In this document: piece by piece, positions 16,253-26,408 of the stretch
Layout of the letters: each line of letters starts with the position of its first letter
Position numbering within the stretch: position 1 is the stretch's first letter
From: Desulfosporosinus lacus DSM 15449
Lineage (GTDB): Bacteria; Bacillota; Desulfitobacteriia; Desulfitobacteriales; Desulfitobacteriaceae
Assembly (NCBI RefSeq): GCF_900129935.1
Contig: NZ_FQXJ01000029.1
Coordinates: forward strand, 1 to 47,971
Length of the DNA stretch: 47,971 nt
Direction: 5' to 3'
Made by a program: the position numbers and the translations under genes
Notes under the pieces: model-generated
Told to the model about the DNA's origin: nothing
Seen by the model: only the letters and a program-made list of their open reading frames with translations
The model's database searches: none

Positions 16253-17422
16253 TCAAATATCGAATTTGTGGTCTTGGAATATCGAAATAAGTTCTTCTGC
16301 CCGCCTGCGAGCCCAAGTGTCTGCATCGAGTATACTTCCCAAATCCATGTTATCTAAAACATGGTGCTCGGAGCATACTTTTTCAACAATTTCTTGAATT
16401 CCCAGGTATGAGACCTGCTCATGCAGGAATGCTGAAACAGCAATTTCGTTAGCAGCATTCATAACGGCTGGAAGAGTCCCTCCTCGTCGTCCAACATGGT
16501 AAGCTAAGGCTAAGGCAGGGAATGCATCTAAATCAGGCTCATGGAACGTTAAAGTTTTCCCTCGAAGATTAAGCCGTTCAAATGGATTCTTCCAACGCGT
16601 TGGATAACTTAAGGCATATTGTATTGGTAAGCGCATATCAGGTCTGCCTAACTGAGCAAGCACTGAGCCGTCATGATATTCCACCATAGAGTGGATTACA
16701 CTCTGAGGATGAATCAGCACCTCTATCCCATCATACTCCATATTAAACAAATAATGCGCCTCGATCACTTCAAGCCCCTTATTCATCATTGTTGAAGAAT
16801 CAATCGTGATCTTAGCCCCCATATCCCAATTGGGATGGCAGAGCGCTTTCTCTAGAGTGACAGTCGCTAACTTTTCTTTGTTCCAGCCAAAGAAAGGTCC
16901 CCCAGATGCGGTTAAAATAATTTTCTCAATAGTTTCTGAACTTTCCTCTAAACACTGAAAAATGGCAGAATGTTCACTATCCACGGGAAGAATTTTGCAA
17001 TTCACTTTCCGAGCCGAAGACATTACTAAGTCTCCGCCTGCCACCAAGGTTTCTTTATTAGCTAAAGCAATCGTTTTACCAGCATCAATCGCAGCTAGGG
17101 TAGGTTCCAAGCCAACCCTGCCAGACAGAGCAGTAACCACTGTATCGACCTGTTGAGCGATGACAGAGTTGATAATCCCCTCCATTCCCTGGTCTACTCT
17201 GATTGGTAAATCTCTCAACCTTCCACGAAGTTCACGCGCAGCAGTCTCTTCCATCATCACGACCACTTCAGGGCGATATAACCGGGCCTGCTCTTCCATA
17301 AGCTGGACACTTTTTTCAGCCACCAAGGCATGAATCTTAAGGCGTCCCTCGGCATGACTGACGACATCTAGAGTTTGGCGCCCAATTGACCCTGTGGATC
17401 CCAATATAGTCAGCGTTTTCAA
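16253..17422 (-). CDS. dxr: 1-deoxy-D-xylulose 5-phosphate reductoisomerase
   Basis: The second enzyme of the MEP pathway; NADPH-dependent. N-terminal nucleotide site GSTGSIGRQTLDVV, catalytic/metal region LPVDSEHSAIFQ, GAKITIDSSTMMNKGLEVIE and HPQSVIHSMVEYHDGSVLAQ. The start is TTG, since an in-frame stop lies three codons upstream and no ATG is available. Length is 389 residues. It forms a run with cdsA upstream and rseP/ispG downstream. Confidence 0.97.
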   Translation of the reverse strand: MKTLTILGSTGSIGRQTLDVVSHAEGRLKIHALVAEKSVQLMEEQARLYRPEVVVMMEETAARELRGRLRDLPIRVDQGMEGIINSVIAQQVDTVVTALSGRVGLEPTLAAIDAGKTIALANKETLVAGGDLVMSSARKVNCKILPVDSEHSAIFQCLEESSETIEKIILTASGGPFFGWNKEKLATVTLEKALCHPNWDMGAKITIDSSTMMNKGLEVIEAHYLFNMEYDGIEVLIHPQSVIHSMVEYHDGSVLAQLGRPDMRLPIQYALSYPTRWKNPFERLNLRGKTLTFHEPDLDAFPALALAYHVGRRGGTLPAVMNAANEIAVSAFLHEQVSYLGIQEIVEKVCSEHHVLDNMDLGSILDADTWARRRAEELISIFQDHKFDI

Positions 17423-17491
17423 CGCGAATCATCTCTTCCTGCTCAATAAAAGCTTATTTTTCATTGTAAAGTCATCCTGGCAACTAATCAT

Positions 17492-18604
17492 CTACACTTT
17501 TGGAGGTCCAAAAACGCTGACTCTCCGCACAGCTTCATAACATATTACAAATGCAGGTCCTACAACAAGACCGAATCCGCCTATTAATTGTAGCCCAACA
17601 TACATTGAAATAAGCGTTGGAAGCGGGTGAATTCCAATTGCTTTGGATAAAACTTTTGGCTCAAGAAACTGCCGCACAACCATGATAACAATCCACATCA
17701 GCAACAACTTTAGCCCTTCTCCGAAGGATCCCATAATAAAAAGTGCGACAGCCCAAGGCACGAATAACATTCCTGTCCCTACAATCGGGACAATATCCAG
17801 CAATCCGGCCATAACTCCAAGCGTAACTGCATAGCGGTTTCCCATCAACAGTAAACCGCCTATGGTTGCCAGCGAAGTTACAGAAACTAAGATTGCTTGT
17901 GACCGCAAATACCCTACAACAGCTGCACCCAAATCCTCGCTAATCGCCTGAGCTCTTAAATGCCAACGGCTGGGAAACAAGTTTGAAATAAATTGTTTTA
18001 CATTCGGATAACTTGAACTTATCAGTAATGTTGCCACAACAGACACGACTAAAATAATGAATACACGCGGCAAAGCGGTCAGAAAAGAAAGTAAGAATGA
18101 ACTTGCCGATTTAGCCCATGCTTGAAGAGTGCTTGCCAGAGTTTGTGTCGCCGTAAACAAGGTGTCTTGGATTTGGGGGTTTACCTCCACAAACCTTTCC
18201 GCAGTCTCTACTTGCTTCGAGACAAGATCCACCAGATACCCATAATTAGGTAAATTAATGGCCAACTCGGATAATTCTGTATAAAGACGGGCAACAATTA
18301 CAAAAACAAAAAGGCTTAATCCTGCAATCGTTAATAATAAAGAAAGAACTGCTGCATATGGCCGACGAATTCGTATCCCTCGCATTAACCTAACAAGGAG
18401 CGGTTCGAGTAAAAAGGCAATAACGAGAGCAATGATAAACGGCAAAAAAGCGCTAAACAGCTTACTGATAACCTCTCCGAAAACTGGCAAAAAGTCTTGA
18501 AAAAAGTATGTAAAAACCTTCAGTATTACAAGGAGACTTGTCACAATTGCCAGCCTGTTGATATTTGCCCACAGAGGGTGTTTCTGGATACTCAATACCT
18601 TCAC
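17492..18604 (-). CDS. AI-2E/PerM family membrane permease
   Basis: A 370-residue membrane protein with about seven to eight hydrophobic segments and the AI-2E family C-terminal half (VVGYLRSQAILVSVTSLATI, LGVMAGLLDIVPIVGTG, PKVLSKAIGIHPLPTLIS). Similar proteins include YtvI-type sporulation permeases; the substrate is unknown. The GTG at 18602-18604 lies within a GAGGTGAAGG ribosome site that overlaps the cdsA stop; the in-frame TTG at 18593-18595 may be the real start. It is translationally linked to cdsA. Confidence 0.85.
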   Translation of the reverse strand: MKVLSIQKHPLWANINRLAIVTSLLVILKVFTYFFQDFLPVFGEVISKLFSAFLPFIIALVIAFLLEPLLVRLMRGIRIRRPYAAVLSLLLTIAGLSLFVFVIVARLYTELSELAINLPNYGYLVDLVSKQVETAERFVEVNPQIQDTLFTATQTLASTLQAWAKSASSFLLSFLTALPRVFIILVVSVVATLLISSSYPNVKQFISNLFPSRWHLRAQAISEDLGAAVVGYLRSQAILVSVTSLATIGGLLLMGNRYAVTLGVMAGLLDIVPIVGTGMLFVPWAVALFIMGSFGEGLKLLLMWIVIMVVRQFLEPKVLSKAIGIHPLPTLISMYVGLQLIGGFGLVVGPAFVICYEAVRRVSVFGPPKV

Positions 18605-18605
18605 C

Positions 18606-19388
18606 TCAAGATAATAGAATTATTCCATAGTATACCAATGGCAGGGCAAATATCAGACTGTCAAAGCGGTCTAAAATCCCGCCATGCCCTGGAATGAGGT
18701 TCCCAGAATCTTTAACTCCTGCGCCACGTTTCAACGCTGACTCAAATAGATCCCCCACTTGAGCGCTAATTCCGATAATTACTCCCAAAACGACATATAT
18801 AATCAAAGAAGCTCCACCGATGAGGTGCCAGGCTCCAATGGCTACAACTACACTGAACAGCAATCCGCCTGCGGAACCTTCCACAGTTTTCTTTGGACTT
18901 ACGTTAGGTGCCAAAGGACGGCGTCCATATTGTCTTCCTATAAGATATGCACCGGTATCCGTTGCCCATACCAAAAAGATTGTAAGAAAAGTCCACTCGA
19001 TTCCTCGCGGAACCTGACGAAGTAAATAAAGATGGGAAAGTAAGACAACTGCGTAAACGACAGCCAATAAATTAAAGTTTGCTTCCGAAAGCGGCGACTT
19101 AGGATATGTTAGGGCAATACGACCAAGACATATCAAAAACCAGAAGAGAAGAGCCGCCATTATCCATTCTTCCCTGCCAGTGAACAAACTAGTCAACCAA
19201 ACAGCGGTGGCTGCTGTAGTTTGTATATACCAAGGGTTCACACCCATTTGAACCCCAATTTGCAAAAATTCTCGCAAGGCCAGCAAGGTTAATATAGCGA
19301 CCAAGAAAGCTGTATAAGGTCCCCCTAAATAGATTAATGTTAGTAAAATCGGGGCACCAATCAGTGCACTCATTGTTCTAATAAACAT
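18606..19388 (-). CDS. cdsA: Phosphatidate cytidylyltransferase CdsA
   Basis: Makes CDP-diacylglycerol from phosphatidate and CTP in the membrane. Several membrane segments are followed by the CDP-alcohol signature [20 protein letters not shown] plus GILDRFDSL near the C-terminus. 260 residues, typical length. It lies 9 bp after uppS and 1 bp before the AI-2E gene. Confidence 0.96.
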   Translation of the reverse strand: MFIRTMSALIGAPILLTLIYLGGPYTAFLVAILTLLALREFLQIGVQMGVNPWYIQTTAATAVWLTSLFTGREEWIMAALLFWFLICLGRIALTYPKSPLSEANFNLLAVVYAVVLLSHLYLLRQVPRGIEWTFLTIFLVWATDTGAYLIGRQYGRRPLAPNVSPKKTVEGSAGGLLFSVVVAIGAWHLIGGASLIIYVVLGVIIGISAQVGDLFESALKRGAGVKDSGNLIPGHGGILDRFDSLIFALPLVYYGIILLS

Positions 19389-19397
19389 GTGCTATCC

Positions 19398-20165
19398 TCA
19401 ATCTGTATGTATTCCACCAAATCGGCGATCCCGTTTCTGGTACGTTATAATCGCAGCAAGTAAAGCCTTTTCCCCAAAATCAGGCCACAGTTCTTCAATT
19501 ACTACAATTTCAGTATACGCTAGTTGCCAGAGCAAAAAGTTGCTTAGCCTCATCTCTCCTGAGGTCCGAATCATTAAGTCGGGATCCGGCAACCCTCTTG
19601 TAAAGAGCGCATTACTAAAGCGTCCTTCATCAATATCTTCGATTTGCTGTTTCCCATTCAAAACATCTTTACTTATTTTCTTGACAGCGTCAATAATCTC
19701 GGATCGCCCACCATAATTTAAAGCAAGGTTAAGAATAAGGCCTGTATTATTTCGAGTACGTTTTATCGAATTGTCCAATTCACGCTGGGCTTCTTGAGGC
19801 AGGTCATTAATTCCGCCTATAGCACGAATGACTACATTGTTTTCATGAAGTTCTTGAAGTTCTTTTCTCAAGTACTCCGTAAGCAAAGTCATGAGCACAC
19901 CCACTTCGTCCTTAGGCCTGCTCCAGTTTTCCGTAGAAAACGCATACACCGTTAATACCTCAATTCCTAAATTAGAACAGGTCTTAACTACTTTTCGTAG
20001 AGCCTCAACTCCAGCCCGATGTCCCATTGAACGGGGAAGTGCTCGTTTTTTAGCCCATCGCCCATTCCCATCCATGATAATGGCAATATGGCGAGGAAGG
20101 CGTTCCAGTGCAATCTGATCCTTTGAATCCACCTTATTTAGTTTCCAAGCCTTAGGCCACATCAT
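19398..20165 (-). CDS. uppS: Undecaprenyl diphosphate synthase (cis-prenyltransferase)
   Basis: Makes the C55 lipid carrier for peptidoglycan. The substrate loop HIAIIMDGNGRWAKKR holds the catalytic Asp; GHRAGVEALRKVV, LTVYAFSTENWSRP and the C-terminal DLMIRTSGEMRLSNFLLWQ are all present. 255 residues. Two tandem ATG codons follow GGGGGTG. It lies upstream of cdsA. Confidence 0.97.
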   Translation of the reverse strand: MMWPKAWKLNKVDSKDQIALERLPRHIAIIMDGNGRWAKKRALPRSMGHRAGVEALRKVVKTCSNLGIEVLTVYAFSTENWSRPKDEVGVLMTLLTEYLRKELQELHENNVVIRAIGGINDLPQEAQRELDNSIKRTRNNTGLILNLALNYGGRSEIIDAVKKISKDVLNGKQQIEDIDEGRFSNALFTRGLPDPDLMIRTSGEMRLSNFLLWQLAYTEIVVIEELWPDFGEKALLAAIITYQKRDRRFGGIHTD

Positions 20166-20169
20166 TACA

Positions 20170-20345
20170 CCCCCAACTCGATGTTCGATGGTCTATATTC
20201 GTTGTTCGCTGTTCGATTTTTAGTCGTTATACTTTATACTACTAGTTATCATAATCTTGCTCACTCTAAGGCATACTCGAAATTTGCGTTCGAACTACGA
20301 TCTTCGATTATCGGACCACGAGTCGCGAACCTCGAATTACGACAT
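20170..20345. repeat. Intergenic cluster of TTCG-rich motifs
   Basis: Between uppS and the small gene at 20361 the DNA is rich in short GTTCG/TTCGA/CGAA units (gatgttcgatgg, ttgttcgctgttcga, gcgttcgaac, tcttcgatta, gtcgcgaacctcgaa) but codes for nothing. Similar clusters lie at 16183-16215, 22741-22785 and 31440-31485. Confidence 0.5.
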
Positions 20346-20376
20346 TGACCCCCTTATAAGTTAGGGGGTCAATGTC
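20341..20376. terminator. 13-bp hairpin at the end of the small gene upstream of uppS
   Basis: Stem 20341-20353 with 20364-20376 is perfect (GACATTGACCCCC), 10-nt loop. The last codons of the 20361-20573 gene form one strand and its TAA is in the loop. There is no clear T-run on the minus strand, so it may be an mRNA-end or attenuation structure rather than a full terminator. Confidence 0.5.
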
Positions 20377-20573
20377 TGTTTCTGCGAAAATTTTTCGTGC
20401 GCTAATACAATTTCCACACGGTCAGCAAACTCTCTGACGCGAACAACTCGGCAGTTTCCCCACGATTCTATATTACCATGAGGACGTGTGGTTTGGAAAG
20501 CGTAAGGTTTATCCAACCTTTCAATTTCGGGCTTAATCTGATTCCAATTGCGACCGAGCCAAGCCTGAATCAT
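20361..20573 (-). CDS. Small conserved-looking protein of unknown function
   Basis: 70 residues, starting [10 protein letters not shown] and containing HGNIESWGNCRVVRVREFAD followed by VEIVLAHE. It reads as a small alpha/beta protein without membrane segments or cysteine clusters. Its start overlaps the frr stop by 4 bp, which argues for real translation. Small genes at this place occur, to my recollection, in other Peptococcaceae, but I cannot name a family. Its 3' end is folded into a strong hairpin. Confidence 0.7.
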   Translation of the reverse strand: MIQAWLGRNWNQIKPEIERLDKPYAFQTTRPHGNIESWGNCRVVRVREFADRVEIVLAHEKFSQKQTLTP

Positions 20574-21127
20574 ACTTCTATGATTTCGCTTTCCTTGGTT
20601 TCCATTACGCGTTCAATTTCTTTGATTATCTTATCCGTCATTTTCTGTACTTCTTCTTGGGCCCTTTTAACCTCGTCTTCAGAAGCGTCGTGATCTTTCT
20701 CCAGCTTCTTCAACTGATCATTGACGTCTCGACGCACGTTACGTACCGCAACACGTGCTTCTTCAGCCTTCTTTTTAACCGTCTTTACTAATTCCGTTCT
20801 GCGCTCTGACGTGAGCTGCGGAATCATGAGACGTATTACATTCCCATCACTTGACGGATTAAGCCCTAGATCTGATTTCATAATTGCCTTTTCGATAGAA
20901 GGAAGAACGGTTCTATCCCATGGCTGAATGAGCAACATTCTAGCCTCAGGAGCAGAAACATTAGCCAGTTGATTAATAGGGGTAGGCGATCCATAATATT
21001 CAACCATGACCTTGTCTAGAACACTCGGATTGGCACGACCCGCGCGAATCGTAGAGTATTCTCTGCGCAATGCATCAACTCCCTTATGCATACGCTCATC
21101 CGCATCTTTAATCACTTCTGAAATCAT
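20570..21127 (-). CDS. frr: Ribosome recycling factor
   Basis: With EF-G it splits post-termination ribosomes. All of the 185-residue fold is there: [60 protein letters not shown], and the coiled C-terminal helix. The start overlaps pyrH by 4 bp. Confidence 0.97.
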   Translation of the reverse strand: MISEVIKDADERMHKGVDALRREYSTIRAGRANPSVLDKVMVEYYGSPTPINQLANVSAPEARMLLIQPWDRTVLPSIEKAIMKSDLGLNPSSDGNVIRLMIPQLTSERRTELVKTVKKKAEEARVAVRNVRRDVNDQLKKLEKDHDASEDEVKRAQEEVQKMTDKIIKEIERVMETKESEIIEV

Positions 21128-21849
21128 TGATTATCCCTCCCAACATAAGTTCCAATCGATTCTCCCATAAGTACACGCCGAATATTACCCTGTTTCGTAA
21201 GGTCAAAAACTATTACCGGAATATTATTATCCATACAAAGTGAAGTCGCTGTGGAATCCATTACTCCAAGACCTCGACTAAGGACATCCAGATAGCTTAA
21301 ACGCTCAAATCTCTGAGCTGAAGGATTAACAAACGGATCTGAATCGTAAACCCCATCCACCCGTTTAGCCATTAAGATAACTTCCGCTTCGATTTCCGCC
21401 GCTCTTAAAGCTGCCGTAGTATCCGTAGAGAAGTAAGGGTTACCGGTTCCAGCAGCAAAAATTACAATCCGCCCTTTTTCCATGTGGCGAATGGCCCGCC
21501 GACGAATATATGGTTCTGCAACTTGTCGCATTTCGATTGCCGATAAGACCCTGGTGTCTGACCCTGCTTTTTCCAAAGCGTCCTGTAAAGCCAAGGCATT
21601 CATCACGGTAGCTAACATACCCATGTAATCGGCTTGGGAACGATCCATTCCTTGAGCACTACCCGTAATACCACGCCATAAGTTCCCCCCGCCAACAACC
21701 AGGCTAACTTCAACCCCCATATCTCGAATTTCAGCCACTTGCTCCGCAACGGAAACCAGCATATCATGTTGAAGGCCAAAACCTTGATTACCTGCAAGGG
21801 CTTCCCCACTTATTTTAAGGACAACTCGTTTATACCGTGGCTTTTCCAT
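21124..21849 (-). CDS. pyrH: UMP kinase
   Basis: Phosphorylates UMP to UDP; hexameric amino-acid-kinase fold. [50 protein letters not shown] and [12 protein letters not shown] are the diagnostic stretches. 241 residues. It is separated from tsf by an intrinsic terminator and coupled to frr by a 4-bp overlap. Confidence 0.97.
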   Translation of the reverse strand: MEKPRYKRVVLKISGEALAGNQGFGLQHDMLVSVAEQVAEIRDMGVEVSLVVGGGNLWRGITGSAQGMDRSQADYMGMLATVMNALALQDALEKAGSDTRVLSAIEMRQVAEPYIRRRAIRHMEKGRIVIFAAGTGNPYFSTDTTAALRAAEIEAEVILMAKRVDGVYDSDPFVNPSAQRFERLSYLDVLSRGLGVMDSTATSLCMDNNIPVIVFDLTKQGNIRRVLMGESIGTYVGRDNQ

Positions 21850-21904
21850 GGATTAACCTCCATCAATCTAATTATATTCGTTTGAGAGAAAACCTTTCAC
21901 ATTT

Positions 21905-21931
21905 CAAAAAGAGAACACCTGGGTGTTCTCT
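21905..21931 (-). terminator. Rho-independent terminator between tsf and pyrH
   Basis: Minus strand: GAGAACACC/GGTGTTCTC 9-bp perfect stem (2-nt loop as drawn; 21911-21930) followed by TTTTT. It lies about 20 bp after the tsf stop. It would set rpsB-tsf apart from pyrH-frr or attenuate read-through. Confidence 0.85.
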
Positions 21932-21950
21932 AGATTGATTGTCAGGTCAC

Positions 21951-22604
21951 TTATCGATTTAGTTCTTTCATAACCTCTGCAGCAAAATCATCTTGTCTTT
22001 TTTCAATACCAGCACCTAACTCGTAACGAGTGAAGCGACGAATGACGATGCGTTCACCAATTTTAGCTACCTTGTCTAGAACAAGCTCACTAATGCTCTT
22101 ATCAGGATCTTTGACAAAAGCTTGTTCTAATAAACATACTTCTTTATAGAATTTTTCGATTCGGCCTTCTACCATCTTTTCAATGATTTTTTCAGGCTTT
22201 CCTTCATTAAGAGCTTGCGCCTTCAAAATATCTCTCTCATGTTGGAGTACATCGGCAGGAACTTCTTCCTTGTTCAAATATTGTGGATTTGCCGCTGCAA
22301 TATGCAGACCAAGATCACGAACCAATGTCTTGAATTCATCCCCTCGTGCAACAAAGTCTGTTTCACAGTTAACTTCAATCAGTACACCGATCCGTCCGCC
22401 ACCGTGAATATAGGCCTCTATGAGACCTTCTGCAGCAACACGCGCACCTTTTTTCGCAGCAGCAGCCAGTCCTTTCTCACGGAGATAATCACAGGCCTTC
22501 TCCATTTCACAACCGCATTCCGTAAGTGCCTTTTTGCAATCCATCATGCCTGCTCCGGTTCGCTCTCTAAGCTCTTTAACTTGAGCTGCAGTAACCTCTG
22601 CCAT
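21951..22604 (-). CDS. tsf: Elongation factor Ts
   Basis: Nucleotide exchange factor for EF-Tu. N-terminal UBA-like domain ([43 protein letters not shown]) and core [20 protein letters not shown]. 217 residues is the short Clostridial form. AGGAGG precedes the ATG. It lies 189 bp after rpsB, an interval that contains a 12-bp hairpin (22747-22771). Confidence 0.97.
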   Translation of the reverse strand: MAEVTAAQVKELRERTGAGMMDCKKALTECGCEMEKACDYLREKGLAAAAKKGARVAAEGLIEAYIHGGGRIGVLIEVNCETDFVARGDEFKTLVRDLGLHIAAANPQYLNKEEVPADVLQHERDILKAQALNEGKPEKIIEKMVEGRIEKFYKEVCLLEQAFVKDPDKSISELVLDKVAKIGERIVIRRFTRYELGAGIEKRQDDFAAEVMKELNR

Positions 22605-22746
22605 GTTAAACCCTCCTATTCGATATCATAAAAGCGATACGTAATGCGCCAAGGTTCGACGCATAGTATCAATATGTGATGATTAAAGGATAACCATAAG
22701 TAAATTTGTTATAAGTATTTATTAGTAATAGTAAGTTACGAAACGT

Positions 22747-22771
22747 GCGAGGTTCGAAATTCGAACCTCGC
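22747..22771. repeat. 12-bp perfect hairpin after rpsB
   Basis: GCGAGGTTCGAA and its exact complement around a single base, 23 bp after the rpsB stop. There is no T-run on the minus strand. It belongs to the TTCGAA-type intergenic motifs of this window. Confidence 0.6.
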
Positions 22772-22793
22772 GCTTCGCCTTTTACTTTTTTGC

Positions 22794-23519
22794 TTACGCT
22801 TCGACTGCTTCTCCGGCTTCCTCAGCTTCTTCCTCGTTACCTTGTTGGCCTTCGATAATAGCATCAGCCATTTTCGCAGTTAACAACTTGACAGCACGAA
22901 TGGCGTCATCATTAGCCGGAATAACAACATCAATTTCATCTGGATCACAGTTAGTATCTACGATTGCAACAATCGGAATATGCAAACGACGTGCTTCTGC
23001 AACAGCAATGCGCTCTTTGCGCGGATCAACGATAAACAGAGCATCCGGAAGCTTTTTCATGTTCTTAATACCACCCAAGAAGCGCTCCAGTTTTTCCATC
23101 TCATGACGCAGTGCAGAAACCTCTTTTTTTGTAAGCACTTCAAAAACGCCTTCAGCTTCCATGCGCTCCAAAACACGTAAACGATCAACTCGTTTTTGGA
23201 TTGTTTGGAAGTTGGTCAGCATCCCTCCAAGCCAACGCTCATTGACAAAGTACATACCGCATCTCGCAGCTTCGTCTTTGACTGATTCTTGCGCTTGCTT
23301 CTTGGTACCAACAAACAGCATGGTACCTCCTTCAGTAGCAAGATTCCGAACAAAATTATAAGCCTCATCTACTTTTTTGACAGTCTTTTGCAAATCAATA
23401 ATGTAGATTCCATTGCGCTCCGTAAAAATATAGCGCGCCATTTTTGGGTTCCACCGACGTGTTTGATGTCCAAAGTGAACACCCGCTTCAAGTAATTGTT
23501 TCATAGAAATGACAGCCAT
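22794..23519 (-). CDS. rpsB: 30S ribosomal protein S2
   Basis: Recognised throughout: [55 protein letters not shown] and [20 protein letters not shown]. 241 residues with an acidic C-terminal tail ([13 protein letters not shown]). It has its own promoter and a structured leader. Confidence 0.98.
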   Translation of the reverse strand: MAVISMKQLLEAGVHFGHQTRRWNPKMARYIFTERNGIYIIDLQKTVKKVDEAYNFVRNLATEGGTMLFVGTKKQAQESVKDEAARCGMYFVNERWLGGMLTNFQTIQKRVDRLRVLERMEAEGVFEVLTKKEVSALRHEMEKLERFLGGIKNMKKLPDALFIVDPRKERIAVAEARRLHIPIVAIVDTNCDPDEIDVVIPANDDAIRAVKLLTAKMADAIIEGQQGNEEEAEEAGEAVEA

Positions 23520-23564
23520 TGATATACCTACTCTCTTTTTGTTTTTTCCACCGCAGGTTCATCT

Positions 23565-23604
23565 CAAAGTACCCCTTGCCTCCCGACAAGGAACTGGCAC
23601 CTTG
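23565..23604 (-). promoter_or_regulatory. Structured rpsB leader hairpin
   Basis: Minus strand: CAAGGTGCC (23596-23604) pairs with GGTACTTTG (23565-23573) through nine pairs including two G-U, enclosing a CCTTG/CAAGG hairpin with an 8-nt loop and an AGTT bulge. It sits in the roughly 115-nt leader between the promoter and rpsB. Such leaders are often sites of r-protein autoregulation; the ligand here is unknown. Confidence 0.5.
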
Positions 23605-23640
23605 ATCCCACTGCGTGTGTCATTAAATCACACTGTTACT

Positions 23641-23669
23641 AGATTAGCATATTCTTATTGGCTTTGCAA
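23641..23669 (-). promoter_or_regulatory. rpsB promoter
   Basis: Minus strand: -35 TTGCAA (23664-23669), 17-bp spacer ending in TGC, -10 TAATCT (23641-23646). The start near 23634 gives a leader of about 115 nt. Confidence 0.65.
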
Positions 23670-23694
23670 CGAAATTCACCTCAAAGTGCTATGC

Positions 23695-24144
23695 TTAATT
23701 AGCAAACCTCGTGAGATTTGAACGTATGTCGTACTGTTGAATAAAGATCTCCAAATCACTCATAAGCTCTGGAAAAGGGAAATAGAATTCACTTACATAA
23801 TATAACTCTTGGCTCGTCCGAATCTGGGCGATCTCCTGCCCTTTATCATCAAAATAAAAGGCAACCCGTCGAATATCTTTCGGCTCAAGGATGTGCTCGC
23901 CCAGCAACGAACTAAAGACAATTTGCCCGCCATTCATAATAATACGTTTGCTCTTTCCAACGACCCACAAGATGATTATTCCAAGTCCGGAAATTACATA
24001 TATTCCTATGAGTACCCTTAGTTCCAAGGTTGGCAACTTGCTGAAAACATGCACTCCCCCAATAATCAGGGGGTATAGAATAAGAAACACGAGGCCTGGA
24101 ATGATAAGGGGTCTCATTTGGTAAACATAATCATGTTCTTCCAT
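23695..24144 (-). CDS. Small membrane protein, possibly with a PH-like cytosolic domain
   Basis: 149 residues. Two hydrophobic segments (about 12-32, LIIPGLVFLILYPLIIGG; about 44-62, IGIYVISGLGIIILWVV) are followed by a soluble beta-rich tail (KRIIMNGGQIVFSSLLGEHI, then VAFYFDDKGQEIAQIRTSQE) that resembles bacterial PH-type membrane proteins. I do not recognise a named family. It lies between codY and the rpsB promoter and ends 26 bp before that promoter. Confidence 0.7.
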   Translation of the reverse strand: MEEHDYVYQMRPLIIPGLVFLILYPLIIGGVHVFSKLPTLELRVLIGIYVISGLGIIILWVVGKSKRIIMNGGQIVFSSLLGEHILEPKDIRRVAFYFDDKGQEIAQIRTSQELYYVSEFYFPFPELMSDLEIFIQQYDIRSNLTRFAN

Positions 24145-24168
24145 CGAAATACCTCCTCTTTAAAAGGC

Positions 24169-24963
24169 CTATTTCATGTGTTTAGTATGCTTTTCCAGTT
24201 CATCGAGCAAATAATCGTTCAGGACTCGGATATAAGTTCCTTTCATCCCTAATGACTTTGACTCGATCACTCCGGCAGACTCAAATTTCCTCAAGGCATT
24301 GACGATTACGGATCGCGTAATTCCCACTCGATCAGCAATTTTGCTGGCAACCAAAAGTCCTTCCCCGCCGCCTAACTCGGCAAAGATATGCTCAACAGCT
24401 TCGAGTTCAGAATACGATAGTGTTCCTACCGCAATTTGAACTGCAGCCTTTTTACGAGCTTCTTCTTCTGCACGTTCTGCCTTAACACGCAAAATTTCCA
24501 TACCTACAACGGTTGCACCATATTCGGCAAGCACAAGATCATCCTCATTAAATTCCACATCATACTTAGCGAGCACAAGCGTCCCAACTCGTTCTCCTCC
24601 ACCTAAAATTGGTACAGTGGTTGTCAGTTTATTGGTGAATCCACAGGGTTCGTTACTATTAAAGATACAGCCATTGGCAACTTGTGTCGTATTCGTAGTA
24701 GTTCCGGTAACTTTCATCAGACCCTCATTATAACTTTCCGGAAACCGCTCGGTGTGCACAACAATGTCTTCCATAATTCCGCAAGCAAAACCCTCCATAA
24801 AACTGTACCCAAGGATTTTTCCACGTCGTCCCACGATGTAACAGTTAGCAGTTACTGCTTGTCGGAGAACTTTCGCCATCTCCTCAAAATCTACAGGATT
24901 ACCAGCAGCCCGTTGAATTAACTTATTTATGGTTCTTGTTTTTTCTAATAATGTTGTTTCCAT
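24169..24963 (-). CDS. codY: Global nutrient regulator CodY
   Basis: GTP- and branched-chain-amino-acid-sensing repressor of Firmicutes. N-terminal GAF domain ([38 protein letters not shown]), long linker helix, and a C-terminal winged helix with [20 protein letters not shown] and [17 protein letters not shown]. 264 residues. It stands downstream of hslU as in B. subtilis. Confidence 0.97.
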   Translation of the reverse strand: METTLLEKTRTINKLIQRAAGNPVDFEEMAKVLRQAVTANCYIVGRRGKILGYSFMEGFACGIMEDIVVHTERFPESYNEGLMKVTGTTTNTTQVANGCIFNSNEPCGFTNKLTTTVPILGGGERVGTLVLAKYDVEFNEDDLVLAEYGATVVGMEILRVKAERAEEEARKKAAVQIAVGTLSYSELEAVEHIFAELGGGEGLLVASKIADRVGITRSVIVNALRKFESAGVIESKSLGMKGTYIRVLNDYLLDELEKHTKHMK

Positions 24964-25011
24964 AAGTATATATCCTCCTTTAATTTACCTCTTAGTTTTA
25001 TTCACGTGTTT

Positions 25012-26397
25012 CTACAATATATAGCGTGCTAAGTCTTGGTTTCTTACCACATTACCCAAGCGGTGTTCAACATACTCCTTATTAATGGTCACCGTGTAGT
25101 CTTCCGGCAGTTCAGAAGCTTCAAATGATAATTCTTCAAGCACTTTTTCAACAATTGTATGAAGTCGGCGAGCTCCAATGTTTTCCGTCGTAGAATTAAC
25201 TTTATAAGCTACTTCTGCCAATTCATCAATAGCATTCTCTGTAAAATCTACGTTTATCCCTTCAGTTCCTAATAAAGCGCTGTATTGTTTAATAAGCGAG
25301 GATTGAGGTTCTGTTAGAATGCGTTTAAAATCAGCGACGCTTAACGACTCGAGTTCTACCCGAATCGGGAACCTGCCTTGAAGTTCTGGGATAAGATCGG
25401 ATGGCTTACTAACATGGAAGGCTCCCGCAGCAATAAATAAGATGTGGTCAGTTTTAACCGGACCATACTTCGTTACAACGGTTGATCCTTCAACAATCGG
25501 CAGAATGTCACGTTGGACTCCTCCTCTGGAAACATCCGCACCGCTTGTACCTTCACGCCCAGCAATTTTATCGATCTCATCTAAGAATACAATTCCTTCT
25601 TGTTCAGTTCTCCGAATTGCTTCCTGCACAGCTTCGTCATGATCAATCAAGTTCTGAGCTTCTTCCTGGATCAAGATCTTTCGAGCTTCGCGCACAGTGA
25701 CTTTTCTCTTTTTGTGGCGTTTCGGGAGCATACCAGACATCATATCCTGAATATTCAAACCCATTTCCATCATGTTATTGTTGCCCAGCATATCGGAAAG
25801 AGGCATACTTTCTTCAACTGAAATATCAATAACCTTCTCTTCAAGCTCTCCACGTTGCAAGAGTTCTCTTACAAGCTTACGCTCCTTTTCGATTTCAGGA
25901 TTTAGGTCAGGTTCTTTTTCTTGATTTGATGACTGTCCGAATAACATTTGAAAGGGGTTGTTTGATGAACTCTCTGTGCGTTTTTCTGGAACGAGCAATT
26001 CAAGTAAATGTTTTTCGGCATTGACCGCAGCCTGAGCCTGAACTTGGTCCATACGCTCTGCCTTCACCATGCGCAAGGATATTTCAATTAAATCGCGAAT
26101 AATTGATTCCACATCCCGCCCTACGTAACCAACTTCAGTAAACTTTGTTGCCTCGATCTTAATAAAGGGGGCTCGTACGAGCTTTGCCAGCCGTCGTGCT
26201 ATCTCTGTTTTACCTACGCCTGTTGGACCTATCATCAAAATGTTTTTAGGTATAACCTCTTCTTGCAACTGTTCCGGTAAACAAGAACGTCGATACCGAT
26301 TGCGTAAAGCAACCGCAACAGCCCGCTTTGCTGTATTTTGTCCGATAATGTACTGGTCCAATTCAAGGACAATTTGACGCGGAGTCAAGTGATCCAT
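25012..26397 (-). CDS. hslU: HslU (ClpY) ATPase subunit of the HslUV protease
   Basis: AAA+ unfoldase that feeds Hsl[21 protein letters not shown] opening, Walker [17 protein letters not shown], the pore-loop region VGYVGRDVE, an I-domain insert (about 110-240), Walker [14 protein letters not shown], sensor and arginine residues ([12 protein letters not shown]), and the C-terminal [18 protein letters not shown]. The ATG at 26395-26397 is preferred because GGGGGTG is spaced from it; a GTG two codons upstream lies next to that site. It starts 11 bp after hslV. Confidence 0.96.
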   Translation of the reverse strand: MDHLTPRQIVLELDQYIIGQNTAKRAVAVALRNRYRRSCLPEQLQEEVIPKNILMIGPTGVGKTEIARRLAKLVRAPFIKIEATKFTEVGYVGRDVESIIRDLIEISLRMVKAERMDQVQAQAAVNAEKHLLELLVPEKRTESSSNNPFQMLFGQSSNQEKEPDLNPEIEKERKLVRELLQRGELEEKVIDISVEESMPLSDMLGNNNMMEMGLNIQDMMSGMLPKRHKKRKVTVREARKILIQEEAQNLIDHDEAVQEAIRRTEQEGIVFLDEIDKIAGREGTSGADVSRGGVQRDILPIVEGSTVVTKYGPVKTDHILFIAAGAFHVSKPSDLIPELQGRFPIRVELESLSVADFKRILTEPQSSLIKQYSALLGTEGINVDFTENAIDELAEVAYKVNSTTENIGARRLHTIVEKVLEELSFEASELPEDYTVTINKEYVEHRLGNVVRNQDLARYIL

Positions 26398-26408
26398 AAT
26401 CACACCCC

